This document shows positions 45,070 through 56,879 of a DNA stretch of 64,000 nt, piece after piece. Numbering within the stretch: position 1 is the stretch's first letter; each line of letters begins with the position of its first letter. The DNA is taken from NCBI GenBank assembly GCA_029844215.1, contig CM056724.1:91779093-91843092 (forward strand). The letters are read 5' to 3'. Under the pieces are notes generated by a model that saw only the letters and a program-made list of their open reading frames with translations, was not told where the DNA came from and ran no database searches. Origin of the DNA: Przewalskia tangutica (lineage: Eukaryota; Streptophyta; Magnoliopsida; Solanales; Solanaceae). A program made the translations under genes and the position numbers.

Positions 45070-46400
45070 AATGCTATATTGTGTTTGCTTAACGTGGCAA
45101 GTGGTGTTGCTAGGCCCCGCTCTTGCATCTTTCAAATATTGCATGATGTTTTGAAGTTGGTCCCACTCTCGTGGGGAACGTGTTGTTCCCTTAATCGCAC
45201 ACTTTTACCCAATTGTCATGTCGATATCCTCGAAACCTTGCTTGCCTTGGGCTTGGATCGCTATAATCTTCCTTGAACCATGCACGTGATTCAGCGCACC
45301 TCCCGCTTGCTCAGATTTGACATCTATTTTCTCAACGTTGTTCCATTCTTCAAGGATTTGCTTCTTCTCGGGAAAGTGCAATTTGCCCCAAACGCGACCT
45401 CTGAATCCTTCATGTCCGATTGAGCGGGATTACTCGTTCTTGACCAAATCGCGGAGTACACGCAACGAGCATATGGTCGAGTCCCTTAATCCGACGAGCT
45501 CGATGTAATAACGGTCCTTGCTCTTACATAGGCTTTGTTGATACGGATAGCAGCTGGTACCTCCATTGCACTTGGTTGCTAGCGGGATGCCGTAAATTCA
45601 TACCAATCCCTGGTACCAACTGGTGAAACAAACCGCTTCATCCTGTCGTAAAAACTTACAATCCTATAATCATTGCTAAAACAAATGTCTGTCATATTCG
45701 ATCGCTGATAAAAGTGTTCCATGCCCACATCCGTAAGAGATGAGATTGCATCCTCGAAGAAATTGGTTTCCTTCGCTTGCATTTTCCAGAGCTCAAATAT
45801 CTCGGCTAGAATCACGGGAACCAAAGTAAGTTGCGCCATTAATGCCTTCAAAAACCATCCGGGTCACAGAACATATGCAAGTACTGATCCGTCCATGTTC
45901 AAGGGGAAACACTAGAGTGCCTAATAGAGCAACGGCGAACGCGGTATGTCGTCTAGTTTTCCATTGTCCTGCATCGCAAGAAAACTCCTTTCGAATGATC
46001 GATAGCTATCTTGGCGACCATATCTCTCGTGACAGATAATCTAGGGAAACCTAATTGTTCTCAAGCAACGGAGTTCCTTTGTGTTTTTAGGCCCATGTAA
46101 TGCAAGAATCTCTTTCAGATTGATTATAAGGGATGATTTGCCCTCTGTCTCGTAAGCTAGGCTCGTGAAGTAGTTGATCTCTCCAACGTGGGGTGAGTTC
46201 AAGTCTCAAATCTGAACATCGCTTTATCCGATCCCGAATCGAATTAAGGCCCTAACTATGTGTTGATCCGAGCGATGTCAAACAAAGCCGTGAGACAACC
46301 TAATTTGCTTCGATAATCATTTTATCGCCGTCGAAATTCTCCCACCAAACCTTTAGCTTTGTTTAACACCGCTTACCATTCGACCTCGGATTATTGGAAT
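45070..46400 (-). pseudogene. Extra N-terminal ORF (ORF1-like) of the Ogre element
   Basis: Broken minus-strand frames carry pieces such as RRHTAFAVALLGTLVFP (about 45895-45960), NGATYFGS-like, LAEIFELWKMQA and SNDYRIVSFYDRMKRFVSPVGT (45579-45851). The LLG-LVFP stretch resembles the plant-mobile-domain-like ORF1 upstream of gag in Ogre elements. Its role is not known with certainty. The non-autonomous relative lacks exactly this region. Confidence 0.55.
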
Positions 46401-47008
46401 ACCGCCATCCTATACATAAATGTATAAAATGCAAAATTTCCCAATGTTAGCATGTCACGTTGGGCTTGATTCGCCCATTAATATCACGTAGCACATAATA
46501 TGTTGTTGGTCGTTGGGTCGAGAAACCCTTCGACAATTGGGCTGCCTCCTAATGTGGTGTCGATACAAGGACCGACCCACCTAAGGTAAATGCATGCATG
46601 ACTTAGTATGAAGGGTGGTATAGCTCTATCCTAAGTTGCTAAGATTTGGCTTTTCTAGACGCAAGGTTCCCGAGCGGACAACTCGAGTGAGAAGGCTACG
46701 CGGCCACCGGTTAGACCGGGCACTCCACGTATATTACCAACTCTCCTAAATTTGGATTTTGAAGAAAGAATTTTGCTGATGCACCCAGCGCACCTCGCAT
46801 GTAGTGTGTGTTTGTGTGAATTTTCCAGAGTGGAAGAAATATGAGCGGAATGCCAGTTTAAGGAAAGCTGTAAAGCATGTAGCAATTAAACATACAAAAT
46901 TAAGCGAGCAATTTTAAGGCATTTAAAACAAACAAATAAAGCTAAGCAATAATAAACCTAGGTTTGTTATGGTCAAGAACCTAAAATCCCCAGCAGAGTC
47001 GCCATTTC
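46401..47008 (-). promoter_or_regulatory. Ogre leader and Arg-tRNA-type primer site
   Basis: The primer site at 46987-47004 reads TCCCCAGCAGAGTCGCCA on the plus strand, 4 nt from the LTR. It differs at two positions from the site at 27818-27835. The leader beyond it (GGTCGTTGGGTCGAGAAACCC, GACCGACCCACCTAAGG and TAGACGCAAGGTTCCCGAGCGG) closely matches 27165-27420. Confidence 0.75.
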
Positions 47009-50000
47009 TGTCGCGCCCTTTTTCGGCCGCGGCATTTTCTAAATAAATAGCGGGCCCTGTTTGAATAAAAAGTGTTAGAAAAAATGTTAGAAAAATATTT
47101 AAAAGGGTTAAATGTTAAAAGAATACTGAAATTTAAAAGGGTTGCTAAAAAGGGGTTAAGAAGTGCTAAAATTTAAAATGCTAAAGGGTTGCTAGAATGC
47201 TAAGGGTTCGCGGAGTCGCCACCTAATTAGTTTGGGTGAATTAGGACACCTAAATGTTTAACTAGTTAAAGTAAAACATTAACTCCATTTTATGGTCTGC
47301 TAAACTTAGTGAGATTCTGGGTAAGGGTTCTTTATTAATCTAGAGGGAAGGGGTTAGGCACCCTCTAAGATCCGCTAACTTGCGGTTGTCCGTTCAAACC
47401 TAGGGTTAATTATTTATTGCTAAGAATGCATGTTTGAAAGATATTTAATAGAAAGTATTTTTTGGCAAAAGATTGATAAGATTAGTGATGTAAACACATA
47501 TAGAGTTTAAAGCATGCCCTATATTATTTATGAAAAACATATCATGCAAAGTGGACTTATTGATTAAATGTATACATTTGCCTATCTTGATTAGTATACT
47601 ACATGCTTAAAAGGGGCTTCCTTAGTATATATGTATAAATAAAATTTATATATGGATTTTATAGCAAATGGTTTGGGATGTTTAAAAAGAATATCCTAGC
47701 TACATGATTAATTACGCAAGTTAGGATTATTAGGTGATTTAATATGGCTTAAGCTATGTATGGATAATCTAAAATATTTAATTCGAAGGGAAACAAATTG
47801 CTAATTAACTACCTTCTAATCTATTGACTTAAGGTTTGGCATTCTAAGAGTTCTACTAATAACGTAATGTTAGACAATTAATTACACAAATAAACGGGGC
47901 GGGATAGGAAATAAAGGACTCGGCAGCAGAGGTGTTATTCACGGCTGGTTGGAATTCTAATGTTGATAGAGAAATGCACATAAATGCGGGTCTTCGTTTG
48001 CTGTAGCTCGTGATGAGTCTCGCCATGAGACTCTTCATTTTGCTCCGATGCATTTCATGTAAAATAAGATAAAGATAAAGAATTAATACATGTTCAAATC
48101 AAACTGATAGTACAAGTAATCAAGATAATTCACGTAAAACTAAAATACACGTATGGCTCATTCTTTCCCAAAGATGGCGACCCAAGGTCAAATAGGCAAG
48201 TCCACTTTAAATGATTCATGGATGGGCAAACAAACAGTGGGCCTCGGAAGGCCCAGTAATATATGAAGGACAGTAAACCAATCATCTCCCGATAAAAGAG
48301 AAAGGTCGGCCCAAGTCCATCAGCACACCAACAGACAGCAGAGGAGAGTAAACAATGGACTAGGCCCAATACTCAGTTATGAAGAAAATAGATTAAAGGC
48401 TATCGTGAATACGTCAAGCCCAGCGACACCTTTGAAAATATTTTTTAGCTAATACACAAGGGAGATATACACGGAATTGAGGATATGTTACAGAATATAT
48501 GTGACCTCGACATACATCAAATGTATACTGAAGCATACATACATCACGAAATATGCCCACGGATGGTCTACTGAAGAATGCAAAAAATCAGAGGGAGGGA
48601 AAGGCGATTCAGCGGTTAATACGGACAGGGACTAGATTGAATACATAAGGCCCTCTAATACTAAACAGACTTGCAGATTCCAAAGACTATGTTTTTTTTT
48701 TTTTTTCGGAGAATAAAGGACATATCCAGCAGATTATTTAGTCTATTAGCTTGCGTGAATTCATACATACCGGAAGATAAACAGACAACTTCAAATCAGT
48801 AATTACTAGTCACAATTCTAAAAAAAAAAACATTGAGCCAAACTACTATAGCCAACTATTGTCAAGGCGTAACCGATAAGCAGGACAAGCAATGGACCAA
48901 GTAGGCATCAAGCAACTATAAGAGTTCAATTTCAGATTCCGAATTCTCTTTAATTGAGTTGTGACTCTTTGGGAGTAATGCTTTGAATGCACAGAACCAT
49001 GGATGTCAAACCAAGTGCATAAGATCATATTTGGTACAACATGTTGGTTACAATAACACTCCAGGATATGGCATAACATAATTGGACTGATATATATATA
49101 CCAGTACCCCTGTTTCAGGCCTGAACCAATCCCAACAGATATATGATGGACCTAACAATGAACTAAAACAGATTTACAACAGATATTCTGAACCATGCTT
49201 TGCCTTATTTTAAACAGAACTAGTTCCAAGCCTGCCAGGATTTAGACATTTAACTACTTTAACAGATATTTAATGCATACAACCATTATAACACCTACGA
49301 TGATCATAGATTTTGACGAGCATTAATAATACAACTCAGGTGTTTCATAGAAAACAGAATCATGTTGTAGGTATGCCGTAGAGTTCTAAATCAAATCTAC
49401 TCGGCCATTTAGTATCCAAGCAAAGACCAAAAGCATTAAACTTTCCCAGATTTCTTTAGACCTTACTCTAATCCTAACTGAGCACCTGTACTACATAATC
49501 ATAGCAAAACAAACGCTTAAAACAACACATATATATCATATAACAACAGGCTTAATCGATCACATAAAACACATCACACACATTAATATTCAACAAAATC
49601 AAAGACGGAAAGGATGATGAATTTACCTTCTCCGGGCAGCGAACCGGGGCAGCGTATCAAGTCGTCGGCTCACTCGACGGGTTTCGGTTTTGCGAGGCGA
49701 AACAGAAGGGGAGGCTTAACTTGCTGGTTTCTTGGCTTAGCGTTTGCTATTGCTTTCTGATTGAATCCCCCGGATGCTAATTTTTCGAATGCTTTTCAAG
49801 TGTATAGAGATTGGTTTATATAGCTTCAAATTGGGTTCTAAATTAGGTGCGATTTGGACTGCATGTGGAAGCTTTGGTAAGGATTGATTCGTGAGGTATT
49901 TCTTACCATTAATGGGTGATTTTCGGGACTGATTTTTGGGGATTTCATGTGACTCGATAAGGTAAACGATTTGAAGGATTTGGGTGATGGATATGGTAAG

Positions 50001-51222
50001 GAAAAGCTGGCTGGGGTGTGCGTGGGTAAAGGGAAACCCCGGATTCTCCGGCGAGAAATCCGGGCATGGCGGCGAACCAGAGATTCTAGGGTTCTTAATT
50101 AGTTTTTTTTTTTTTTTTTTTTAGGTTTTGGGTGCGTTTTCTTTAGGAAGATGAAGTGGGGAAAAGGCCTGAAGTAAAGGTATAGGGGCGAGCTGGGCTT
50201 AGAGGGAAATAAAGGGGCTGGTCTGCGGGTCTTGGGCCTGCGGGTAGTGGGCTGAAGAGTGGGCTGCGGGTTATTAAAGGTGTTGGGTATTTTAATTAAG
50301 TGTTAGTTATTTTAATTAGGTATTTATTTGGGTAGAGTTTTAAGTGTATTAGTTAGGCTTTTAATTAGTGAGTTATTAGTATTAAATTAGTGATAGATTA
50401 ATTAGTTTTAGGCTTAGTTAATTAATTAGCTAGTTAATTCTAGGTAAGTGTATTATTAATTAATTAACAAATGTGATTAAATTAATTAGGTGCTTTATTA
50501 TAATTATCTAGGTGCTACATTAGTCTAATTATTTAGGTGCTAAATTAGTCTAATTATTTAGGTGCTAAATTAGTCTAATTATTTAGGTGCTAAATTAGTC
50601 TAATTTCGAGTTATAAAACTATTACGATAATAAATGCGGGCGTGTTGTTTAATTAGTGCTCAGTATTTATATGCGATTAAAATTGATTCATTATGTTAAC
50701 TTAAAAATTGAATGGGGTTTAGATCATCATTAAATTGTTTAAGGACTGCCTAATGCTTTTTATAAATGCGACGCTATTATTTAAAAACTTATTATTGTGC
50801 ATTATCGCGGAGTTAAATTAAAAAAAGAATTGAGTTTAGATTAAATTATTTAAATGTTAAATGCAAGTATGATATTTAAGAATTGTTTAAAGCTTTTATA
50901 AATGCGAGGCTATTAAACGCATGTATTTAGATTAAAAAATTGATTTTAAATTACCAATGGTTATGAAAATCTCTTGCGTATTAATAAATGCGGCTATGCT
51001 ACTTGACGCGACGTCACTGCTAAATTAATTAATGCGGGCGCGGGACTCTAAGTGCTTAATACTCTAAGTAAGACGCGACGCCATTATTAAATTATCTATT
51101 TATGCCTGTATTTATGTTTTATCGCTGCATTTTATTATAAAAATCCCTAAAAATTATTTTACAAAATTAGTGCAATTTTATAGTTAATGACTGGGCGAGA
51201 GGGTCAAAATTGGGTGTCAACA
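47009..51222 (-). repeat. 5' LTR (right) of the Ogre-like element
   Basis: 4214 bp, near-identical to 32314-36509. It ends GGTGTCAACA and is followed by AGCCG (51223-51227) and the continuation of Tekay gag. A poly-T run near 48691-48705 is longer than in the left copy. Confidence 0.9.
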
Positions 51223-51227
51223 AGCCG

Positions 51228-51564
51228 GGCATGGACATTGCCCGCATGCAGGCTTATGCACTTCGGTGTGAGGAACGTAGGGGCCGACAGATTGATAGAT
51301 ATCAGCAGAAGAGGTCTAGGACAACAGGGTCCTCTGGTAGTTTTCGAGGTAGACAACCTCAGCAGCAGACTGGATTTGCACCTCAGCCGGTTCAGAGCGC
51401 TCCTCCACCGTCTTCCGGGCATTCAGGGTATTCAGGGGCGGAACAGGGCTCCAGGGCTTCGGGTTCCCAGAGGAACCGGGGTTCCAGTCAGATGAGGCCA
51501 CCTACATCTCGGTGTGTTCGATGCGGTAGGTCTCACCCGGGCGAGTGCCGTATGGCTACGGGAG
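51228..51564 (+). pseudogene. Tekay gag, middle part with first zinc-knuckle-like motif
   Basis: Continues the gag frame with GMDIARMQAYALRCEERRGR, a glutamine/serine/proline-rich stretch and CVRCGRSHPGEC. It then stops at CRMATG, where the solo LTR is inserted. The frame resumes at 54600 with the second motif CYSCGQQGHLRRDC. Confidence 0.85.
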
Positions 51565-54500
51565 TGTTACACCCCGTAATTCCAAGAGGATGAGATGAGG
51601 ACGTACGAAAGGAAATAAGATTCGAAGTTAGAAAAAGAAAAAAAAAAGAAAGTTGGCAGAATATTTTTGGACAGTTTTCAGTCAACTTGGGAGCAGTATA
51701 TCTCCTAGTATAATTGTAGTTTTTAGGTATTTCAAAAGCCTATTATGAATTTCATTGAGTCTAGTTTCCAACGCAACAAACCGCTTGTCGATAGGATATC
51801 GGAGTAGAAAGTTATGGACGTTACAAGATCGGCTGACAGAACAGGCAGGGTCAGGCGCCGCATGGCCAAGAAGGCGCAGAAAAGCTGAAATTGTGCAAAT
51901 TGCAGTGGCCAAGGAGACGGACTTTTGCGGAAATAGGGGAAAAATAGAAGATATTTGTTGTAGAGGACCCCTGGGTGAGTGACAAGTGTCCCCCCCAACT
52001 TGTGGAACAAGATAAAGGCTATATTTGACCAAGTCTTGCTAGATTAAAATCATTTTACAAGACTTCACCCAAATCTTCTCTTCTCTTCTCTCTCAAATGG
52101 TTGAAACCCTAAGCCTAAAAGATATTTCTTTTAGAAAGGCAACAAGAAGGAAATACGTTGGCAAGCTTGTAGGGGGTTCGTGGAGATGATATTTGCGGGA
52201 AGAAGAATTTCGGAAAGAGGGCTAAAGTGGGCAAGATTGTTGGACTATTTTGGGCTTATCAAGGTAACTACTTTTTCCTCTTAAGTGATTGAAGATTTCT
52301 TATTGTAGTAGTTATACATTTTAACTAGCATGAAGTATATGTATTGAAGATTGATAAGTGATATGGATTGAAGTAGCCTAAATCCGAAAATGACATGTTG
52401 AGTAGTTTGAAATTGAATTACCATTTGGTCGTTAACTAGTATCGTTGCATGTTATCTACTTGAAGATTTTAGTTGCTATAATCGATTGCGGCTTTATAAC
52501 ATGTTGTACTAAACAACTTGGATTGAAAAGGAATTGGAAAAGACTTTGTGGTGATGTACCTCAAATTTGCCGAATGTGACATAGTATGTTGGACTAGTTT
52601 GATATCAATTGTGGGGCGGAATTTTACACGTCTTGTAGGCGTGTAATCCCCTATTGTTAACTACATTGTTGAGCCTTAAATGTGGCGTGTTTGGTTATTG
52701 AAATTCGGCCTTGAAAAAGGTGGCAAAGTATGTAGAAACAAAGGAAGTGTTGTCCGATTTTCCGTAGAATTTAGTGACTTTGCACTTAGAATATTCTACG
52801 TTTGAGGTAAGAAGTTAATAGACGTATTATGGTCATTATAGGTCGACATACTACGTACGGCATATTGGACTTGGCAAGTGGATTGAACCGAAGAGGTATG
52901 TGGAACTTTCTTATCTCTTGAGCATGATTAAGTTGTAAATGTATAGTACGGTAGACGTACAAGATTTTGACAATCTAGTCCATTTGATATCCTTGGCTTA
53001 TTTTAAAAATGTCCAAGTTGGTTGAGTTAGGGAATTAACTCACTTGTTTAAAAATATTAAGGATATCTTGGTTTCTAAAACATAAGAGACTTTGAGTATT
53101 TTGAAAGTATTTTCGATACTTGTTTTGTTGGAAAATTTAAGTCTCTTAGTTTTATAGAAGAATGTAAGTATCTAAGGCATAAAGCTAGTATAACGGCTTT
53201 ATGGGAAGTTGGTTATAATAGCTTTATGGAAAGTTAAAAAGAGTGGTTTACTCTAAGTAATGTAAGTATGATAAATGACTTGAAATAATGAAAGACAAAT
53301 TGATTTGAAGGCATCAATTGCTTAAGGTTTTTTTTTTTAAAGAAAGAAGTCACTTGATTTAGAAGCCTAAATGTATTTCTAAAAGGTATTGTGACTTGTC
53401 TTGAAAGGTAGTTATGACTTGATACTACGGTTATTAGTATCTTGAAAGTTTTATATGAAAAAGAGTCATTTTAAAAGAATAGAAGTACGTAATACTTTGG
53501 GTTAAATTCCCGGATTTTATAATGACATGGTAGTGCCTTAAGTAAACTAAAATGAAAGTGTGTATGAACAAGACTAATAAAAAGTTAGGGGATTTCTTAA
53601 CTTACTTATGTTATGTATGATGGCCGGTTGAGCTAGGGTAAGAGTATAAATAGGGGTAAACCCCCAAGACGTTATACCACCTTCTCCAGGGTAAGAGTAT
53701 AAATGAGGGGTAAACCCCCAAGACGTTATACCACCTTCTACAGGGTAAGAGTATAAATGAGGGGTAAACCCCCAAGACGTTATACCACCTTCTCCAGGGT
53801 AAGAGTATAAATGAGGGGTAAATCCCCAAGACGTTATACCACCTTCTGAGTATGATTGCGGGGTAAACCCCTAAGACATTATACCACTCCATGGATTTGC
53901 TACACATGATGCGAGGAATACCTCATGCGGGTTCACACGACCCATCCGGGTGAAATAGTCCCAGCAGTATGATTGCTTAATGATACTGCGGGTGGATGGT
54001 CCTGCTTTGATCGTGAGCCTTCTATTTTTATGTTGTAAGTATACTCTTAGTTACTCTCATTGTTAGTAAGGCACATTGAACTGTAATTTCATTATCATAC
54101 ATGGCTCCAGTTTTATTTTAGACTTATGACTTCACTACAGTACTTTCAGTTTCACATATTTGGTACATGTTGTACTGACCTCCTTCGGGGGGCTGCGTTC
54201 ATGCCGCAGGTAGAGTACATGTTATTGATCCTCACTCTTAGGATCACTGTTCAGCTGTTGAGAAGCTCCTTTATTTCGGAGGCTTATCCCTAGTATTGTC
54301 GGTTGTTGTATATTCAGGGGTATGGCGGGGCCCTGTCCCGCCAAAGTTGTTATTCTTAGAGGTTTGTAGTCACATTTGTGGATTGGGTTTGTAAGAACAG
54401 AGATGTACTATTTTAATTTTGTATTATGTATAAGTTACGAAAGACGGCCTTATCGGCTAGCCGGTTGATGTCTACTGTCTAAGTATGATTTTTATTTTAG

Positions 54501-54594
54501 GAGTTGTGTATGTTCCGCTGCTATTATCTGATGTATACCTGAAAGGGATGCCCAGGCAGGGCACCAGTCGCGGGCCCGGGGTCGGGTCGTAACA
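51565..54594 (+). mobile_element. Solo LTR of a Tekay-related subfamily
   Basis: 3030 bp, TGTTACACCCCGTAATTCC ... GGGTCGTAACA, flanked by exact GGGAG copies (51560-51564 and 54595-54599). No primer site, interior or second LTR is present, so it is the product of LTR-LTR recombination. It shares blocks with the host element's own LTRs (palindrome TAGAATATTCTA at 52787-52798, GGCTTTATGGGAAGTTGGTTATAA at about 53198, 54-bp array 53636-53887, GCGTTCATGCCGCAGG), but about half is diverged, so it is a sister subfamily. It separates the two zinc motifs of gag. Confidence 0.9.
53636..53887. repeat. 54-bp tandem array in the solo LTR
   Basis: Same unit as 30357-30612, about five copies, open on the antisense strand for 98 codons (53611-53907). 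Confidence 0.85.
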
Positions 54595-54599
54595 GGGAG

Positions 54600-55459
54600 C
54601 TTGCTACTCTTGTGGCCAGCAGGGTCATTTGAGGAGAGATTGTCCGACCAGAGGCGGCGGAAGGGTTATGGTTCAGCCGACAGGGTCAGTTGCTGGATCT
54701 TCGTCTTCGGTGGTTATGCGTCCCGGAGGGCAGGGTGTTCACGGACCAGCAGGCCGCGGCAGGGGTCGTGGTGGGGGTTCCAGTTCCAGCGGTCCTCAGA
54801 ACCGCATTTATGCTATGTCCAGCCGTCAGGACCAGGAGGCGTCACCTGATGTCGTCACAGGTACATTATTGGTTTCATGTTGTGATGTATATGCTTTGAT
54901 AGATCCAGGTTCTACCTTGTCCTATATATCTCCTCATATTACTGGTAGAATAGGGATAGGGCCCGAGTCCATAGAACCGTTTGAGGTGGCTACGCCAGTA
55001 GGTGACTCAGTGGTAGCTGAGCGGATATATAAGGCTTGCCCAGTGACTATATACAGTCGTCAGACTCTAGCCGACTTGATAGAGTTGGATATGACGGACT
55101 TCGATGTGATTATGGGTATGGATTGGCTAGCGTCTTTCTATGCCAATGTGGACTGTAGAGAGATTGGTGCGGTTCGGTTTCTGGTGGCGGTTATCGAGTG
55201 GAAGGGGAATACTGCGTCGTCGAGGGGTAGGTTTATTTCTTACCTCAAGGCTAGGAAGATGGTGCGGAAGGGGTATATCTACCATATGGTTCGGGTATTC
55301 GATACCGAGATCGAGATACCAGACCTTCAGTCAGTTCCGGTTGTTAGGGAGTTTCCAGACGTATTCCCAGACGATCTCCCGGGTATCCCTCCTGAGAGGG
55401 AGATTGAGTTTTGCATTGATATGTCGCCAGACACTCGATCGATATCTATTCCATCATAG
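54600..55459 (+). pseudogene. Tekay gag end and aspartic protease
   Basis: Begins with the CCHC knuckle CYSCGQQGHLRRDC, then a Gly/Arg/Ser-rich linker. The protease follows, with ALIDPGSTLSYIS (catalytic Asp in the DPGS form common in this lineage) and IMGMDWL. After it comes the RT-leading segment VVREFPDVFPDDLPGIPPEREIEF. An in-frame TAG at 55457-55459 interrupts the polyprotein, and the same frame continues at 55463. No alternative start is needed because this was one gag-pol frame. Confidence 0.88.
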
Positions 55460-55462
55460 AGG

Positions 55463-56320
55463 ATGGCACCTGCTGAGTTGAGGGAATTGAAAGACCAGCT
55501 GAAAGATTTGCTGGAAAAAGGCTTCATTAGGCCTAGTATTTCTCCCTGGGGAGCGCCAGTGTTATTTGTAAAGAAGAAGGATGGGACGCTGCGTATGTGT
55601 GTTGATTACAGGCAGCTGAATAAGGTAACTATCAAGAACAGATATCCCCTCCCCAGGATTGATGATTTGTTTGACCAGTTGCAGGGTGCGAGGTGTTTCT
55701 CCAAGATAGACATGCGGTCCGGTTACCATCAGGTGCGGGTTAGAGAGGCAGATATCCCAAAGACTGCATTCAGGACCCGGTATGGGCACTATGAGTTCAG
55801 GGTGATGTCTTTCGTATTGACCAACGCCCCAGCAGTATTCATGGATTTGATGAACATAGTGTTCAAGCCATTCTTGGATATGTTCGTTATAGTATTCATT
55901 TATGATATCCTGGTTTATTCGCGCACAGAGCAGGAACATGCAAATCATTTGAGGGCGGTATTGGGAGTCCTAGGGACCGGCAGTTGTATGCCAAGTTCTC
56001 GAAATGCGAGTTTTGGTTGGCTTCAGTGGCTTTCTTTGGGCATGTTATCGGGGCCGATGGTATTCGGGTTGATACAACGAAGATTGAGGCAGTCAAGACT
56101 TGGCCTAGACCCACTACACCAACGGAGGTGCGCAGCTTTTTGGGCCTGGCGGGTTATTATCGGAGATTTGTGGAGAAGTTTGCTTCCATTTCAGCACCTT
56201 TGACTAGGATGACTCAGAAAGCAGCTATGTTCCGGTGGACGGATGCTTGTGAGGAGAGTTTCCAGTTACTGAAGGAGAAATTGACGACCGCCTCAATTTT
56301 TACTCTTCCAGAGGGTTTAG
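55463..56320 (+). pseudogene. Tekay reverse transcriptase
   Basis: Conserved blocks are KDLLEKGFIRPSISPWGAP, FVKKKDGTLRMCVDYRQLN, YPLPRIDDLFDQL, FSKIDMRSGYHQ, LTNAPAVFMDLMN and the active site, which reads VFIYDILVYS where VFIDDILVYS is expected, so the first Asp of the DD pair is lost. A frameshift near 55975 moves the reading to the frame with FSKCEFWL, GHVIGADGI and VRSFLGLAGYYRRF. It is a dead RT with clear Ty3/gypsy identity. Confidence 0.9.
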
Positions 56321-56700
56321 AAGGATATGTGGTTTATTGTGATGCGTCGGGTGTCGGGCTCAGTGCGTCGACGCAAAGACGGTAAAGTTATAGCTTACGC
56401 ATCTCGACAGCTCAGGAAGCACGAGAAGAACTATCCCACACATGACTTAGAGTTGGCATCAGTGATTCATGCCTTGAAGATCTGGAGACATTATTTATAT
56501 GAAGTTCATGTGGATATTTACACAGACCACAAGAGTCTCCAGTACATCTTCAGCCAGAGGGAGCTGAACTTGCGGCAGAGACGGTGGTTGGAGCTACTTA
56601 AGGATTATGATGTCGATATCCTATACCACCCAGGGAAGGCTAATGTAGTGGCAGATGCCCTTAGTCGTAGATCGATGGGTAGTCTGTCAGGTGTACAGCC
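56321..56700 (+). pseudogene. Tekay RNase H
   Basis: VVYCDASGVGLS carries the first Asp. After a frameshift near 56370 the frame at 56327-57514 gives VIAYASRQLRKHEKNYPTHDLELASVIHALKIW (Glu), VDIYTDHKSLQYIFSQ (Asp) and NVVADALSRR (Asp). The catalytic residues are thus all present but split across two frames. Confidence 0.85.
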
Positions 56701-56879
56701 AGAGAAGAGGGGCATGGTCCACGAGTTACATCAGCTAGCGAGCCTTGGGGTTCGTTTGGTTGGTTCTGACAGTAGTAGGGTTCGGGTTCAAGAGGTTTCC
56801 GAGTCTTCCATCGTCGAGGAGGTGAAGAAACGACAGTATGAGGATCCGATTATGGTACGATATCGAGATACGGCTCTTC

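Larger units (their letters stand above)
32314..51222 (-). mobile_element. Ogre/Tat-type Ty3/gypsy element, degenerate
   Basis: An 18.9-kb minus-strand element inserted in Tekay gag, with AGCCG at 32309-32313 and 51223-51227 and TG...CA ends. LTRs are 4.2 kb. Order on the minus strand: LTR (47009-51222), Arg-tRNA-type primer site (46987-47004), leader, an ORF1-like region, gag, protease, G-patch-like segment, RT, two RNase H regions, integrase, 3' region, LTR (32314-36509). The large size, extra N-terminal ORF, dual RNase H and tRNA type mark the Ogre/Tat lineage. Many frameshifts break every long frame. Just inside the left LTR lies Tekay gag DNA instead of a polypurine tract. Confidence 0.88.
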
